A stretch of 64,000 nt of DNA from the NCBI GenBank assembly GCA_964561995.1, contig CAZLQZ010000003.1, forward strand, positions 1 through 64,000, written 5' to 3'. The notes below the pieces were generated by a model that worked only from the letters and a program-made list of their open reading frames with translations, was not told the origin of the DNA and did no database searches. Of this stretch, positions 37,801 to 43,282 are shown in pieces. Position 1 is the first letter of the stretch; each line of letters begins with the position of its first letter. Source of the DNA: JABIAG01 sp964561995. GTDB lineage: Archaea; Nanobdellota; Nanobdellia; Woesearchaeales; JABIAG01. Position numbers and translations under genes: made by a program.

Positions 37801-39915
37801 AGTAACATCATCAGAAATACCACAATTTCCTACTCCTTTTATAATTAATTCATAAATATAATAACTATCGTATTCAGTAGAATCATCAATAAAAGTAAAA
37901 GCTTCTAAATTTTTATGAAGTCCAGATTGTGATCCTGAACCTTGAAAATCATCTTCTTCAAACAAAAATATTTCGTCAATTTCAAATTTATCGTCCAACT
38001 TACTATTTATGTTGAATTTCTTTCTAATTATTTCAACTTCAGCAATTTTATCAGCACACAAATCATTAATCCAATTAATTGCTAAACTGGGTTTATTATA
38101 TGCATAATTTAATACATCATAATTATTAGTAGGGAATTCAGGATTAAAATCACTTGCAACATTACAAAGATGAGCTTCGGGTTCTGGAACAATTAAATTG
38201 CCAACATCAGCTTGGGACCCAGCATAATAGGTATTTATTGTCTCATCGGGTTCAGCATAAACATATTGAACTGCATTAGGATTATATATTAATTCGATTT
38301 CTAAATTTCTTGAAATGCTAAAAAATTTAATTTTCATTTCATTAGTAAAAGTATCAGGAAAAACTGGCAAAGCCAAACTAAACTTTCCGGGATTGGAATT
38401 AGATTCTGTTCCTGTTGTAATATATTCATCACTTTCAAGCGGCTTTCTAAAAAGAAATATATCATTTTTATCATAAACTTTAACATAAATTGGTGTATTT
38501 TCTAAAGCTGGATAAGTATCTTTTGGTTCTCCATTAATTTCTTCAACAATTTTACCAAAAATAATTTTTGGTACTCCACCATCACAAGGAATATTTGAAA
38601 ATTCAAAACTGTTTGAACTTCCACAACAAAATTGTCTTTCATATTCATCATAATTAATAAAGAAACCATCGGTTTGATTACCACAAAAACAATCATCAGT
38701 TGATACTTCGGAACCAAAAGTACAAGATTTAACATCATCAACTTTCAAATTACAACAAACTTCACTTCCATCTTGACAAACAAGTCTGGTTTCATTTTCT
38801 CCACTTATACCTTCACATGTTGCTTTAGACATACAATGTCCGCCATTAATATGATAATCATCACATTTGTCAACGCAAGTACCTAATTTACATCTAGCAT
38901 TAGCATCACAATCGGTGTCTGCAATACATTCTGCATCATAACTACTTTTTTCTAAAGTAACTGTTTGTGAATAATCTTCATTAGAAGTATAAACTGCAGA
39001 ATAAGTTTGATAACCAGATTTATAAAATTGAATTCCAACTTGAGTACTTGAAAGAATTTGAATTGTTACTTCTCCGTCAGAATCAGTAATTCCAGAATCA
39101 GTACAACCAGAAATACAATTAACGGCAACATCATCTAATAATTCATCATCACTTTTATTTTGAACAGTAAATTCTACATCAACATAACTCAACTGAGAAG
39201 GTGTTAAACTTATTTGAATTGTTTCGTCTGAATCAGTTACAGTAATAGTTTGTTCTAAAGGTAAAAAACCTATAGCATCAAAAGTAAATCTATAACTTCC
39301 CTTGGGATGAGATATTTTAAGTAGGGCCAAATTATTATTTTCGTCATCATCACTTTGATCTTGCCAAGTACCAAAAACTGAAGAAGCAATACCATTAGAA
39401 GAAGTGATTTTTGAACCATCGTTTTTATTTAAAAATTTAAAAGTAATTGGTTCTTCAGGGATTTGATTACCGCATTGATAAAAATCATCAGATTCAAAAA
39501 AAACAGTATTTAAATAATCTGCAATTTGAGAAGATTTATTTTCACATTCAATTTTGGAAACTAATTCAATTACTTGTTCTTGGCCGCCATCAGTAGTAGT
39601 ATAATAACAACAACCTTCTTGACACTGACCGCCAAGCGTAGGACTCGAACAAGCAGTTAATCTAAAAAAATTAGAACCAGAACAATCACTCCACGAACGA
39701 TAAGTACAATAATCTTCACCCTGATCTAAAGGAATTAAACAACACCCATTATTATCACAAGAACCTACTTCAGATGTATAGCCAGAACATGAAATTTCAT
39801 CATCATCAACACATTGGCCGTCAATAATACAAACATCGGCAAATACTGGAAATAAGATAGTTAAGAATAAAACTAAAAATACCACTAAACCTAGCACTAT
39901 CCCTCTTTTTTGCAT
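22867..39915 (-). CDS. Giant multidomain cell-surface protein, 5682 residues
   Basis: It starts MQKRGIVLGLVVFLVLFLTI, a signal or pilin-like anchor. Residues about 30-1150 are Cys-rich, including a DCSGSNFF...C..GCC module shared with the protein at 57587 and a PEGA-like stretch near 180-330. Residues about 1150-5000 are a long array of Ig/cadherin-like beta-sandwich domains joined by linkers such as IDTSPPLINI, VDNSTPEITF and DTTAPSSIDW. Then follow a fibronectin-like domain, CGG repeats (about 5200-5350), thrombospondin type 3-like Ca-binding repeats (DSDDDGFLNSNDNC, DLDGDGKGDECDED, about 5350-5465), a membrane helix (about 5467-5495) and a basic cytoplasmic tail with LPPL repeats. It is first in a long operon. 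Likely an envelope-spanning adhesin or scaffold. Confidence 0.85.
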   Translation of the reverse strand: MQKRGIVLGLVVFLVLFLTILFPVFADVCIIDGQCVDDDEISCSGYTSEVGSCDNNGCCLIPLDQGEDYCTYRSWSDCSGSNFFRLTACSSPTLGGQCQEGCCYYTTTDGGQEQVIELVSKIECENKSSQIADYLNTVFFESDDFYQCGNQIPEEPITFKFLNKNDGSKITSSNGIASSVFGTWQDQSDDDENNNLALLKISHPKGSYRFTFDAIGFLPLEQTITVTDSDETIQISLTPSQLSYVDVEFTVQNKSDDELLDDVAVNCISGCTDSGITDSDGEVTIQILSSTQVGIQFYKSGYQTYSAVYTSNEDYSQTVTLEKSSYDAECIADTDCDANARCKLGTCVDKCDDYHINGGHCMSKATCEGISGENETRLVCQDGSEVCCNLKVDDVKSCTFGSEVSTDDCFCGNQTDGFFINYDEYERQFCCGSSNSFEFSNIPCDGGVPKIIFGKIVEEINGEPKDTYPALENTPIYVKVYDKNDIFLFRKPLESDEYITTGTESNSNPGKFSLALPVFPDTFTNEMKIKFFSISRNLEIELIYNPNAVQYVYAEPDETINTYYAGSQADVGNLIVPEPEAHLCNVASDFNPEFPTNNYDVLNYAYNKPSLAINWINDLCADKIAEVEIIRKKFNINSKLDDKFEIDEIFLFEEDDFQGSGSQSGLHKNLEAFTFIDDSTEYDSYYIYELIIKGVGNCGISDDVTVGGCNGIKNTSVKFSGDKICDGLSLNDNFCIPSLNSKTKYSCNDQSRSTLSYELGSEFLFEYLGGLKVLGLNDCPSDPYDLYCLNSYENGKPNANCVEADECSSFGTSYTGNLFGVSNFFGLLNFKTYSWETNNAKTCEGSSTNPNYCYLDYSRYVLDDENSITSIDNRVTDSCGSCLRIDSCLGYKSQYACEIDHCNLGLQSSEETGCSWVSIPETTNLGEGICVSKDENENLCSECDKIDLLSGCNKDVCSAIGHNESCGKLDSDEVSVCSDCEDIINLKKGCMIFEAEDCNGFVDADSVEYYNSCGFEACNWDVSDRRFENDALYGDKIPTEEFCRKSSCDNIEGSYGRALTDPSPQFDSIFIECEQDLNPPRTSVQIVKKSTSANDQLKTSTFMSESEVKFTIQVDDQDEYLDEYYLANFILYYCFGEDELNDCTYDRHILDNDWSNQNFIYALDPTISLDPIEIENQKYRSYFYDGDLPIPSGTRFVRYFTEDQNFNKEKVKELSFPIDTSPPLINILEQSLDEDAQGMTLNVQYKVSTSARGGCTETFEKLYDESFNYLIYSDYLRDGIEVSEGDIAEISVPGLKDGEYILKLRCLDVTGNIDIATRHFLVDKDPIIEKSLFKAVSLDDEVHNYLDTGIRTKGSDFKLLSYTTSFSFEPSECSYTFRNGFTSQQYEVVNVDSGCSDTYFEEGYFCLKSDFIDYGDLLGDNPNGVYQVDYNCSKTINGETISDNESFTLVIDAFSPEIVIEINDEEFNDFNDGDTDSYGFLRKTSNVAFSSSSQIKLECKDTRQSLHLAGNEIAKIDNIPSGITTSNLEINVTLSFDNEYLVHSFDLMIASKPSSSCDYSIEAYENGLLIDKSILINSENMVVDEYANFVFENFTIDGKKDYEFKINDLNNCGDKLKAPLYSQKIISKITLADVSNYPYEAGLDVCQIFTYSDSIPPTSTSYNGVFSLESVDGLVKVSAQDGISNLNKVLFDFSSNLDSGAPEIQSTTLKKNSEELSIYLSVPLEIINIDAEVIISEDKGMKAALVEVKNYESESDFESTEWVLDSNVFITELSTNNDFPTEYTYNGKIKLNHGMNLVTVYAIDHLNQETSSDLSVYFVDFIPPVLIEKTESQNPITITKIDDGFVLPYNKENFTLDKKQNYTFVVKGADPKYTQLVNFSSIKFVKDGSNVKDFELDLIDENTFEGNLTQDDYDFLVFGNYSMFIKLCDAAGVCNDTIKFNVSVNDSTPAVLLNYTFIDCEIKPNCQYNSQTDTYKIGYGDYDSDDLHDAFLINLTFDENVETIFRNAGILNGFDKNYNFLLNEAGENSKLYELKIFKEDESGNEKTLRLFDVKSVNSQLSADFDINFKLDTTAPSSIDWNSPADGQFYGSGQTINFVGVSADDTVEVIASDKNEIIFLENLIVNYALDEEMEFSISDRKILKQTKNDNLLLCIPNDLIDENDKEAIRTYENKYIAVNGPINLKLYGYDLPASFSAENGECDGSSGLYYHITLIDAVDVFLTNDTEIFNFYNYDNYPGLFTFSNESDDFDERGRYVYDFKLYDDVANYHTEQKEFFVDLIGPQVNVVPLDNAYSTLERGIGITLVEQFSGVDSLNKSSIKVTISKGKIFLTITGFDSDLKYVLNDYGYIQELSLDYVVKNSQGNIFNIGINSELLTDENVDFFDFFECDETTENRVSFDINVEAKDKVGNSQTGSYLNTIYYDPCAFDIEMNLLDSGRKVDNLYEPEEYKDMPYIEHFYLNANCETSFTIELYTTNNKFNISLRNVTAISGDTIKKAQIQVFDVPETYEGLNKYNVSFKSGNLLENGKDYLINISSIYVNRDSGDEGQQYEHYAIVHTDDENPQIKSIEGEDESLVIGNNKPILSLDVDFLDIRNHAGYNYGAYRINVTNDTLPFAEEKIDFYYYSEEIDSPKLLTPGKIKSPQIRFKFDTTLYSYEKIMLQLMMEDKSTNVITKDFEVIIDNVEPVIDAKLNDTLAPLKFKWIGDGIIANFSCECSDDTDCQNIIYKIFEDVSEVNYNNYSYNWTPYMNNGVNDYSDAFDISTDDIELPDSGKENRIVVVCQANDLANNVGFSFAKMNIDNAGPVIEHSNSFTEGKESYYHFDTEISNDYFGPGYYTINDNVEIYFKTNEPAKCWVSNQYTNEKPANSGNQASNEDDNVFGYNHSIEFLSLATQQYLHFTCVDELENEIYEFRPLYLNNDDYTLKSPLELSPIITTQSFLTETFTMEVYTQENIKVKCNYNFTQNNPSKNIVTYEDKLFDLVVPKKVSMSEEIANDLEVGKNYNADLTIICKNYYGKENTIQGSFNYQSNPKLNFSFIQPENNSRVPNFDNYDLIIGTNVPGGKYSEDQDPIKCSYIVKNSQTGITKSRKTLSYQDNVPIVGRAKELFESGGVYKASLDKNDFFENVVNTINIECSGKLTDSKNYECFTSNDCGVPIDGVNLTLDDQPPIVNDMILSLGSCGSPLTEISRLGNSYYTQESGLMCLQIDIAENLDELSDVKLTYFDSEINLPLQHESFVQVGKNLSYNITLNLELEEGDLEEITLIAKDDLDNEMENPFVLNITLDTIDPEIEEIVPTTYSEFHPEYPGQPIERSGSILYYYHVPDNFELEINISVNEFSLITLNEKDHDNTYERKSEINDSLYYSFNIEKLENLEVNKTFIFNVTDLAGNSISSETIIFINDWKGPSILKMQSRPLYDSIINEHNQYLSNVDDPFTLTFKDNAGINNGTFILYKYTWSPTVEENETWEINPNAESLTEATFQFYALDLESPSRWEDSIYFIYYSVEDDFGNKASVNEKDQFLLSPFPTPFKLAFGFDTSMPGVVGWSLGDDTDWTFAPEYTQSDKESLFVKFNDAEDKKDSDLELGFTDAIKTPIEVREYGGDEVLMNQDDFIVNITIADTGDGKRLFNLTPKEEWKCSHCEILISVREILFVDSEIPSTYSFFVDNSTPEIYSLKLDADVPLVKNSIVVSDVYDSTQSMDNIRSKYQKISLKGRLKDYSVGSDGIKTLSVLVDNLLFTTKIAEYIQTDSEGFGIYKFGEDDDIEFNLEPGQHIIEIYANDSSRRVSDSFNRSIFVDNSTPEITFIDVTGNDGVIMTADSQTHDYAFRTNSSLVNIFGRYNKDDTDASIILSSYLDNTDDSYDVIIRGNDVEFDINGVTLEEEENAETSNVLYVTIQDDVGNDKSYLINMITDKDGPKVLFFPQNINPGYTNKLLATFKIITHEPSTECYVSYFDNDKMSMNKENDTIFNHTMVEELIEGSNSLDVSCKDLFGNNKTTQLELVVDFNEPVFSSEFENAFKVEVNDYLLYEINKTRLTVSSLDEIKCKYKEKDEAVYTSLGQDFGTTFSTDEFRVGDGNYTYFVNCLDRAGNFVEQEVNLTVDTDLELQIVSIKPNGKTADATPKLLVKTYWDAVCDVHFDGGYLINSSGEVTLRLESENDNLKNHELQFSYLSNSIVDLKDGIYPFSISCFPFDPKISDVYEVVSFEVDTTVDPARIITPYDNLRPYLTNTYPELKYEVFEDVTAKIFINNILTEELFALDGEHTTTAQLVQKGINVITVEVADEVGNVAQSSVVVNFTTNLPVVLDNKLRVPENYGEYGKLFEVSAKFDSEVEVNKAEFIVYNETNVVLCNDDSKCNDGTIEINSELSKVSLSDFGVIPNGTYTLNITLINILGGKGPTNSIEFTIDDSLPVITIDSVNDNVLTSKDIEIAAFSDKEVKDSELLIDGYSHDANAASATYVEFNFSFTVPSDGNYEYEINATGVISNNVGTYKGNFLVDTDGPEFVELSYTSKIKDLIDKINSEIIGYTYEEYDIVGLGDEAKDFGIENALNLAYKSESDEDVRVLIMSFKSNLRALEFQNIIENDVNQFIEAFPFDSADPEELEELLNQAIHVDDKFLFVSLDEVNIIQQGYKPESPFSAADVLENILTELRPNMTIIYQENVNVSYYVIKDDSDNIVLTSITDNNSNNFTISVLENLNEADYVLEIEAIDQYGNKGNKQVFNFKIEIEDFRIKLINPSFGYTKIDPVDFVIETSRSAECRWSNFDTNFDATEMRDFSSLNEIIHNQTGFTGLFDQPLYVICRDQNYGGEAEGIDHAATFVITKDIDSLSVTLNMNKVTTDSGILYAYTTDEKNMVCYRNVSLGWEIFAGLDEDIETSYKSLQSQEFVVGQHLNNNTVNTIQIRCVDKAGYNWTGAVDVQVDPGAEFAATILRPVNGAKLSNSSLTIAVTTNKPASCEFELNSVSNNLTISDQREHYRPVTDLETGSYQLDVMCRRFGIYNLNTTTATSSFIVDLTEPEMKQVKITGLVDEEYSYYDEEVRYFVSAYDNESGINKFKLEIYEKLDDEPIDDEIDSDVDSVDLSVDKLVSCLRSADDDEDDRFDCYLEFALTDSESDDIEECLEDEDFLDDDKISTSEGQECVNETVEFESGILYIASGRFDVNDLENDTEYVLKVIAVNNVGLESDDLESDEFTVDYSKAPPECDDDIKNGNETDIDCGGPQCGSCYNNKVCINDSDCIYDNCVSNVCLAPSCSDGIKNGKETDVDCGRTCSKKCDIDEECDLNSDCESENCDVVNGVCELDSCENGNLDFGESDLDCGGVCLPYYQCSLGSVCFENADCLSGLCDSGRCTEKDVDSDDDGFLNSNDNCDNVPNENQADLDGDGKGDECDEDIDGDGMDNDWEIRFNLDPRDSADAFLDPDKDGLTNLQESQYNTDPKNEDSDDDNMNDGDEISAGRDPLDASDGGSIWPLLLLILLVLAALGVGGFFAYKQFFAKPPLSLSTAPRVRPKNSFPPLGRTGKPLNKLPPLTSKLPPLNKKLPPLGKKVISLNKNLPPLKKKLSPLTKTKPIENKISGKPLAKSTISKPIKPKTKPKKKRTKRKKKSNKFISLDELNKKAKSTKKPKSDVDDAFSRLKKLQKDLEALEKPKSGPGVFKDLKQLPEKKNRSSPFKKLKRMTKK
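22870..23425 (-). other. Basic Pro/Lys-rich cytoplasmic tail of the giant protein
   Basis: The last ~185 residues after the membrane helix carry repeated LPPL units (LPPLTSK, LPPLNKK, LPPLGKK, LPPLKKK), then a KPKKKRTKRKKKSNKF stretch and a helical charged end. The repeat is visible at DNA level near 23235-23370. A strongly basic tail suggests binding to nucleic acid, ribosomes or another acidic partner. This is inference. Confidence 0.6.
23520..24310 (-). repeat. CGG and thrombospondin type 3-like repeats in the giant protein
   Basis: Three modules of the C..G..NG.E.D.DCGG type (near 23900-24310) are followed by Asp-rich DxDxDG calcium-type repeats (near 23520-23860) that form a stalk just outside the membrane helix. 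Confidence 0.7.
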
Positions 39916-39975
39916 AAGTCACCCATAAATTAAATAATATTTAATTTCCCTTAACCTTATTTTCTGAAGAACTAC

Positions 39976-39984
39976 TATATAAAT
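39976..39984 (-). promoter_or_regulatory. TATA box of the giant-gene operon
   Basis: TATATAAAT on the plus strand lies about 65 bases ahead of the ATG at 39915, giving a leader of some 35-40 bases. The leader holds GGTGA 3 bases before the start and an AAATTAAAT/ATTTAATTT inverted repeat (39927-39947). Confidence 0.5.
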
Positions 39985-40004
39985 CTTTTTATTGGTTATA
40001 GAGA

Positions 40005-41447
40005 TTAATTGACTATTATTTGGGCAGTATCATAATCAGAATATTTTTTCCAATTGGCACCCATTTTACCAGTAACGCCATCTTTTATTATGATGTCTAA
40101 ATTGTACAAACCGTTCGAAGTAGGCGAAATTGTATAATCATAACAATCACAATTAATTTCATCAACAATGCAAGACCTTTTAACAGTTGTCCAAGTAGAA
40201 GGAATTCCACTAATTGTTGGATTCATTCCAAATATAAACTCTTCATCTGGATCAACATAACAAACTTGCAAAGTCCTATGTTTATTATCAAAAGTAATTA
40301 CACGAACATCTTGTAAAACTGGAATTCTATTTTCCACAGCGAAAGTAAACTTGAAGGGTTGTCCAGCCAAAGTTCCATCATCATTATCTAAAACAACTTC
40401 ATAAAGATGATAATATTTCCCATTGTTTTCAATGTTGTGAACATAATTAATCATTGGATTTTGAATCCTTGCAGCCAACTGTAAACCGGCCTGTACATCA
40501 TTAAATCCTTTTGAAAAATTAAATCCAGGAATTTGTGCTTCAGATTCCAAAATTTTGTTTAAGGTATCAATAATTGATTTAAGTTTTATTGCAAATCTTC
40601 TTGACCTAACTTGCGGTAATTCGGCACTAAATACATTATCTTTTGAAGAAATTGTAAGATTTGGAATAATTGAAAAATCTAAACTTCTTCCAGAAAAATC
40701 AGAATATAAACTAAAATCAGATAACTTAACATCATATTGAGGAAAAGTGATATTATTAAAACATTCAGGAAAAGTTTTTTCTACAAAATATTCAAGCATA
40801 TTCTGAATAGAACCATTACAATTTATTGAACACTTACATCCTAAATCTTCAGAGGAATTTCTCCCACACAATTTTAATCTTTTATTTGTTGAAAAACCAG
40901 CAATAGGAATATCCAAGGTATAATCTTTCATACAGTTTTCACCAAATTCTGAAAAATTAATTTGAACTTCAGAATCAAAAAAAGGAGATTTGTACATTGA
41001 AAAACAAGGATATAAAGGAGGAGTAAAATGTACTGGAGAATCAAGGTTCACGTAATCACCATTTATCCCACTAGAATCTGTCAACTCAGAAGCAGTAATT
41101 AAAATAGTATAATTCTTATCACTAACATTTATTGTATTTCCACTTGGGTCAAGATCAAAGTCTCTTCCAACTTGTATTTCATTACCTCTTTTTGTAGTAT
41201 AATTTTGATTTTTGTACAAAAAACCACCTTGCCTAGAAATTAATTTTAAACCTTCAGTTACTGATTCATCTAAACAAGATTTAATTGTTTGATCAACATT
41301 AGTATTTGCAATAATTTCTTCAACAGTAATTTGTATTTGTTCTTGAGTTTTTTGTTGAGCAGATTGATTAAGTACATAAAACATAAATCCAAAAACAAAC
41401 AAAACAAGAAGCATCAAAATAATAAAAATAGTAACTTGGCCTTTCAT
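40005..41447 (-). CDS. Surface protein with KGQ start, 480 residues
   Basis: It starts MKGQVTIFIILMLLVLFVFG, a class III-like KGQ motif and helix. A conserved-looking stretch follows (IKSCLDESVTEGLKLISRQGGF), and the middle contains paired Cys (KLCGRNSSEDLGCKCSINC). It resembles the 607-residue protein at 61435, which has NCISKVGREGLDLLGKNGNY in the same place. The C-terminus is an Ig/cadherin-like domain (NRIPVLQDVRVITFD). It follows the gene at 41449 with a TAAAATG junction and ends before the giant gene's promoter. Confidence 0.7.
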   Translation of the reverse strand: MKGQVTIFIILMLLVLFVFGFMFYVLNQSAQQKTQEQIQITVEEIIANTNVDQTIKSCLDESVTEGLKLISRQGGFLYKNQNYTTKRGNEIQVGRDFDLDPSGNTINVSDKNYTILITASELTDSSGINGDYVNLDSPVHFTPPLYPCFSMYKSPFFDSEVQINFSEFGENCMKDYTLDIPIAGFSTNKRLKLCGRNSSEDLGCKCSINCNGSIQNMLEYFVEKTFPECFNNITFPQYDVKLSDFSLYSDFSGRSLDFSIIPNLTISSKDNVFSAELPQVRSRRFAIKLKSIIDTLNKILESEAQIPGFNFSKGFNDVQAGLQLAARIQNPMINYVHNIENNGKYYHLYEVVLDNDDGTLAGQPFKFTFAVENRIPVLQDVRVITFDNKHRTLQVCYVDPDEEFIFGMNPTISGIPSTWTTVKRSCIVDEINCDCYDYTISPTSNGLYNLDIIIKDGVTGKMGANWKKYSDYDTAQIIVN

Positions 41448-41448
41448 T

Positions 41449-42918
41449 TTATATTACACATTCGTACCTTTTCCAAAGCTGCATGCCACCCGTTTCATAA
41501 CAATCATAACATTCAGCATATTGAATTGAACATTCACCTGCATTAAAAATAGCACCATCGTCACCATCACAATAATCAAGTTTATCCGCAATACAGCCAG
41601 TACCACTTTCATCCTGATATTGCCAAGTATAAGTTACAGGATCATTAATAGCATCACAAGATAAATCGGCCATAGTTTCAGGCACTTCAAAACCACCGAC
41701 TTGACCATAACTACGATCAGACAAAGTATCAGAACTATAAATTCTGATTTCTTTTGAATCAATTAATGGAAGATAAATATCTACCGAATTAACATGGATA
41801 TTTTCAACCGAACCAGGCATATAAACCGAACTGGAAGAACTAACTTCATAAAGTCCATCAATATTATAATCAATATCGTAAACATTTAAATGATCATTTT
41901 CAAAATCACTTTGTTCAACAACATACAATTTTCCATTTTCAATTTCTTGAACATCTGAAGAACCAGGTAAAGTAAAACTAGTAAGTTCATTTAAATCGTA
42001 ATCATAAACTTTAACAGTAGTTTGAGTTCCTGCCGCATTTATAAAAGATATAAAAATTCTATTTTCAGATTCATCCCCTGCTTTTCCTTCGAAAAATGAA
42101 GAAGGTTCAAAATCATCAACACAAAATTGGTTTTGTGGAACAAGATTTAAGTCATATCTATTTACACATCCATAATACTCATCAAGAACATAAATCCCGT
42201 GATTATTAATTATAATATCTTCAGCTTTTCCTAAAGAACTACCATCAGCATCATAAGTGATTTTTTTACAACTTGAAGAAGGATCAGTTTCTAAAAAAGA
42301 AGAAGGATCAATTACTGCAAAAGAACCAGAAGAAGTTCCAGCATAAATCTTTCCATCATAAAGTTGTACTTGGATAACATTTTGAAGACCTCTAACCTGT
42401 TTTAATTCGCATTGTTCAAATGAATTACTACAATCTAATTTGGCAATTGCATTTTTATAAGCAACCCAAAGTACCTTATTTACAAGAAATACATCTGTTG
42501 CTTCAAAAAATCCTTCAGGGTCAATTACTGAACTATAACCGCCAGAAGCCATAGAGGTAGCTTCCAAAGACAAACCACAAGAATCCGCATCAATATCGTC
42601 ACAAGACAAATAGATTCGTTTACAGGTTACACCAGATTCATCAAAACCTGAAACAAAGGCTCCAAAAGAATTACACATTCTTGATTCTGCTAGTGACCAA
42701 TCAATTTGATTCCATTTTACATTATTAACCAAATTGGCTTCATCAATTACCCCATCACCATTTCTGTCAACACTTTCACCATCATCATTAACCAATTCTT
42801 GCAAAGTATGGTATGCTTTACTTAAGTCAACTTTAGCAGAAGCAGTAACAACAACAATTAGAAGTAATAGAGTAAAAATTATAAAATTAGACATTTTATT
42901 TGAAATAACAATTTTCAT
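41449..42918 (-). CDS. Secreted EF-hand-like and propeller-like protein, 489 residues
   Basis: An N-terminal signal (SNFIIFTLLLLIVVVTASA) is followed by a module LQELVNDDGESVDRNGDGVI with an EF-hand/dockerin-like DxNxDGxID loop, then FGAFVSGFDESGVTCK. This module is shared with the proteins at 54335 and 55124. The rest has repeated strands suggesting a beta-propeller (GKIYAGTSSGSFAVID, NHGIYVLDEYYGC, GKLYVVEQ), and the C-terminus is Cys-rich (ECYDCYE). A TATA box at 42941-42951 gives a leaderless start. It lies directly after the HxsD-like gene, so it is a possible substrate or partner. Confidence 0.72.
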   Translation of the reverse strand: MKIVISNKMSNFIIFTLLLLIVVVTASAKVDLSKAYHTLQELVNDDGESVDRNGDGVIDEANLVNNVKWNQIDWSLAESRMCNSFGAFVSGFDESGVTCKRIYLSCDDIDADSCGLSLEATSMASGGYSSVIDPEGFFEATDVFLVNKVLWVAYKNAIAKLDCSNSFEQCELKQVRGLQNVIQVQLYDGKIYAGTSSGSFAVIDPSSFLETDPSSSCKKITYDADGSSLGKAEDIIINNHGIYVLDEYYGCVNRYDLNLVPQNQFCVDDFEPSSFFEGKAGDESENRIFISFINAAGTQTTVKVYDYDLNELTSFTLPGSSDVQEIENGKLYVVEQSDFENDHLNVYDIDYNIDGLYEVSSSSSVYMPGSVENIHVNSVDIYLPLIDSKEIRIYSSDTLSDRSYGQVGGFEVPETMADLSCDAINDPVTYTWQYQDESGTGCIADKLDYCDGDDGAIFNAGECSIQYAECYDCYETGGMQLWKRYECVI

Positions 42919-42956
42919 AACCTAAAAAATGCAACAATAGTATATATATATTTCGA

Positions 42957-43211
42957 TTAATTAGATAAAGACTCTTTTAGTAATTTTTCTTTGATTTCTT
43001 TAGAATCAGAAAAATCCTTTTTTAATTGGGATTGTTTAATTAATTCATTTTGAAATTCATCCATAACAGATTCATTTTTTGAAGTGATTTTTACAATTAT
43101 TTCATCATTTTCCTTATCTAAAGAAAAATAAGCCTTATCCAATAATGAATTTGCCGCAGCAATTATTACATCCAAAGAATAAATGCTTGTTTTTAATATT
43201 ATTTCATCCAT
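42957..43211 (-). CDS. HxsD-like small protein, 84 residues
   Basis: The sequence pattern resembles the His-Xaa-Ser system protein HxsD: an Ile-Tyr-Ser-Leu start followed by ANSLLDKAYFSLD, a beta-strand IIVKITSK, then a helix FQNELIKQSQ and a final KEIKEKLLKESL. In Hxs clusters HxsD accompanies radical SAM maturases of a small exported peptide and may help present the substrate. Here it is divergent, with 71 bases between starts, from the radical SAM-U32 fusion, and just upstream of a secreted protein. A second HxsD-like protein is at 53946. The assignment is from pattern similarity by eye. Confidence 0.6.
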   Translation of the reverse strand: MDEIILKTSIYSLDVIIAAANSLLDKAYFSLDKENDEIIVKITSKNESVMDEFQNELIKQSQLKKDFSDSKEIKEKLLKESLSN

Positions 43212-43252
43212 TAAACATTACTTAATTGAAATATATTTAAAGATTTAGGAAA

Positions 43253-43262
43253 TTTTATAATT
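43253..43262 (+). promoter_or_regulatory. TATA box of the radical SAM-U32 fusion gene
   Basis: TTTTATAATT 21-30 bases ahead of the ATG at 43283. A mirrored TATA box for the HxsD-like gene (AATATATTTAAAG, 43230-43242) lies beside it, so the two genes share a compact divergent promoter. Confidence 0.55.
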
Positions 43263-43282
43263 ACAAGAACATTATTTAGATT

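Noticed and set aside
39927..39947. AAATTAAAT/ATTTAATTT inverted repeat as a specific operator
   Set aside because: The arms consist only of A and T in a very AT-rich genome, so chance is a sufficient explanation. It is noted only with the promoter.
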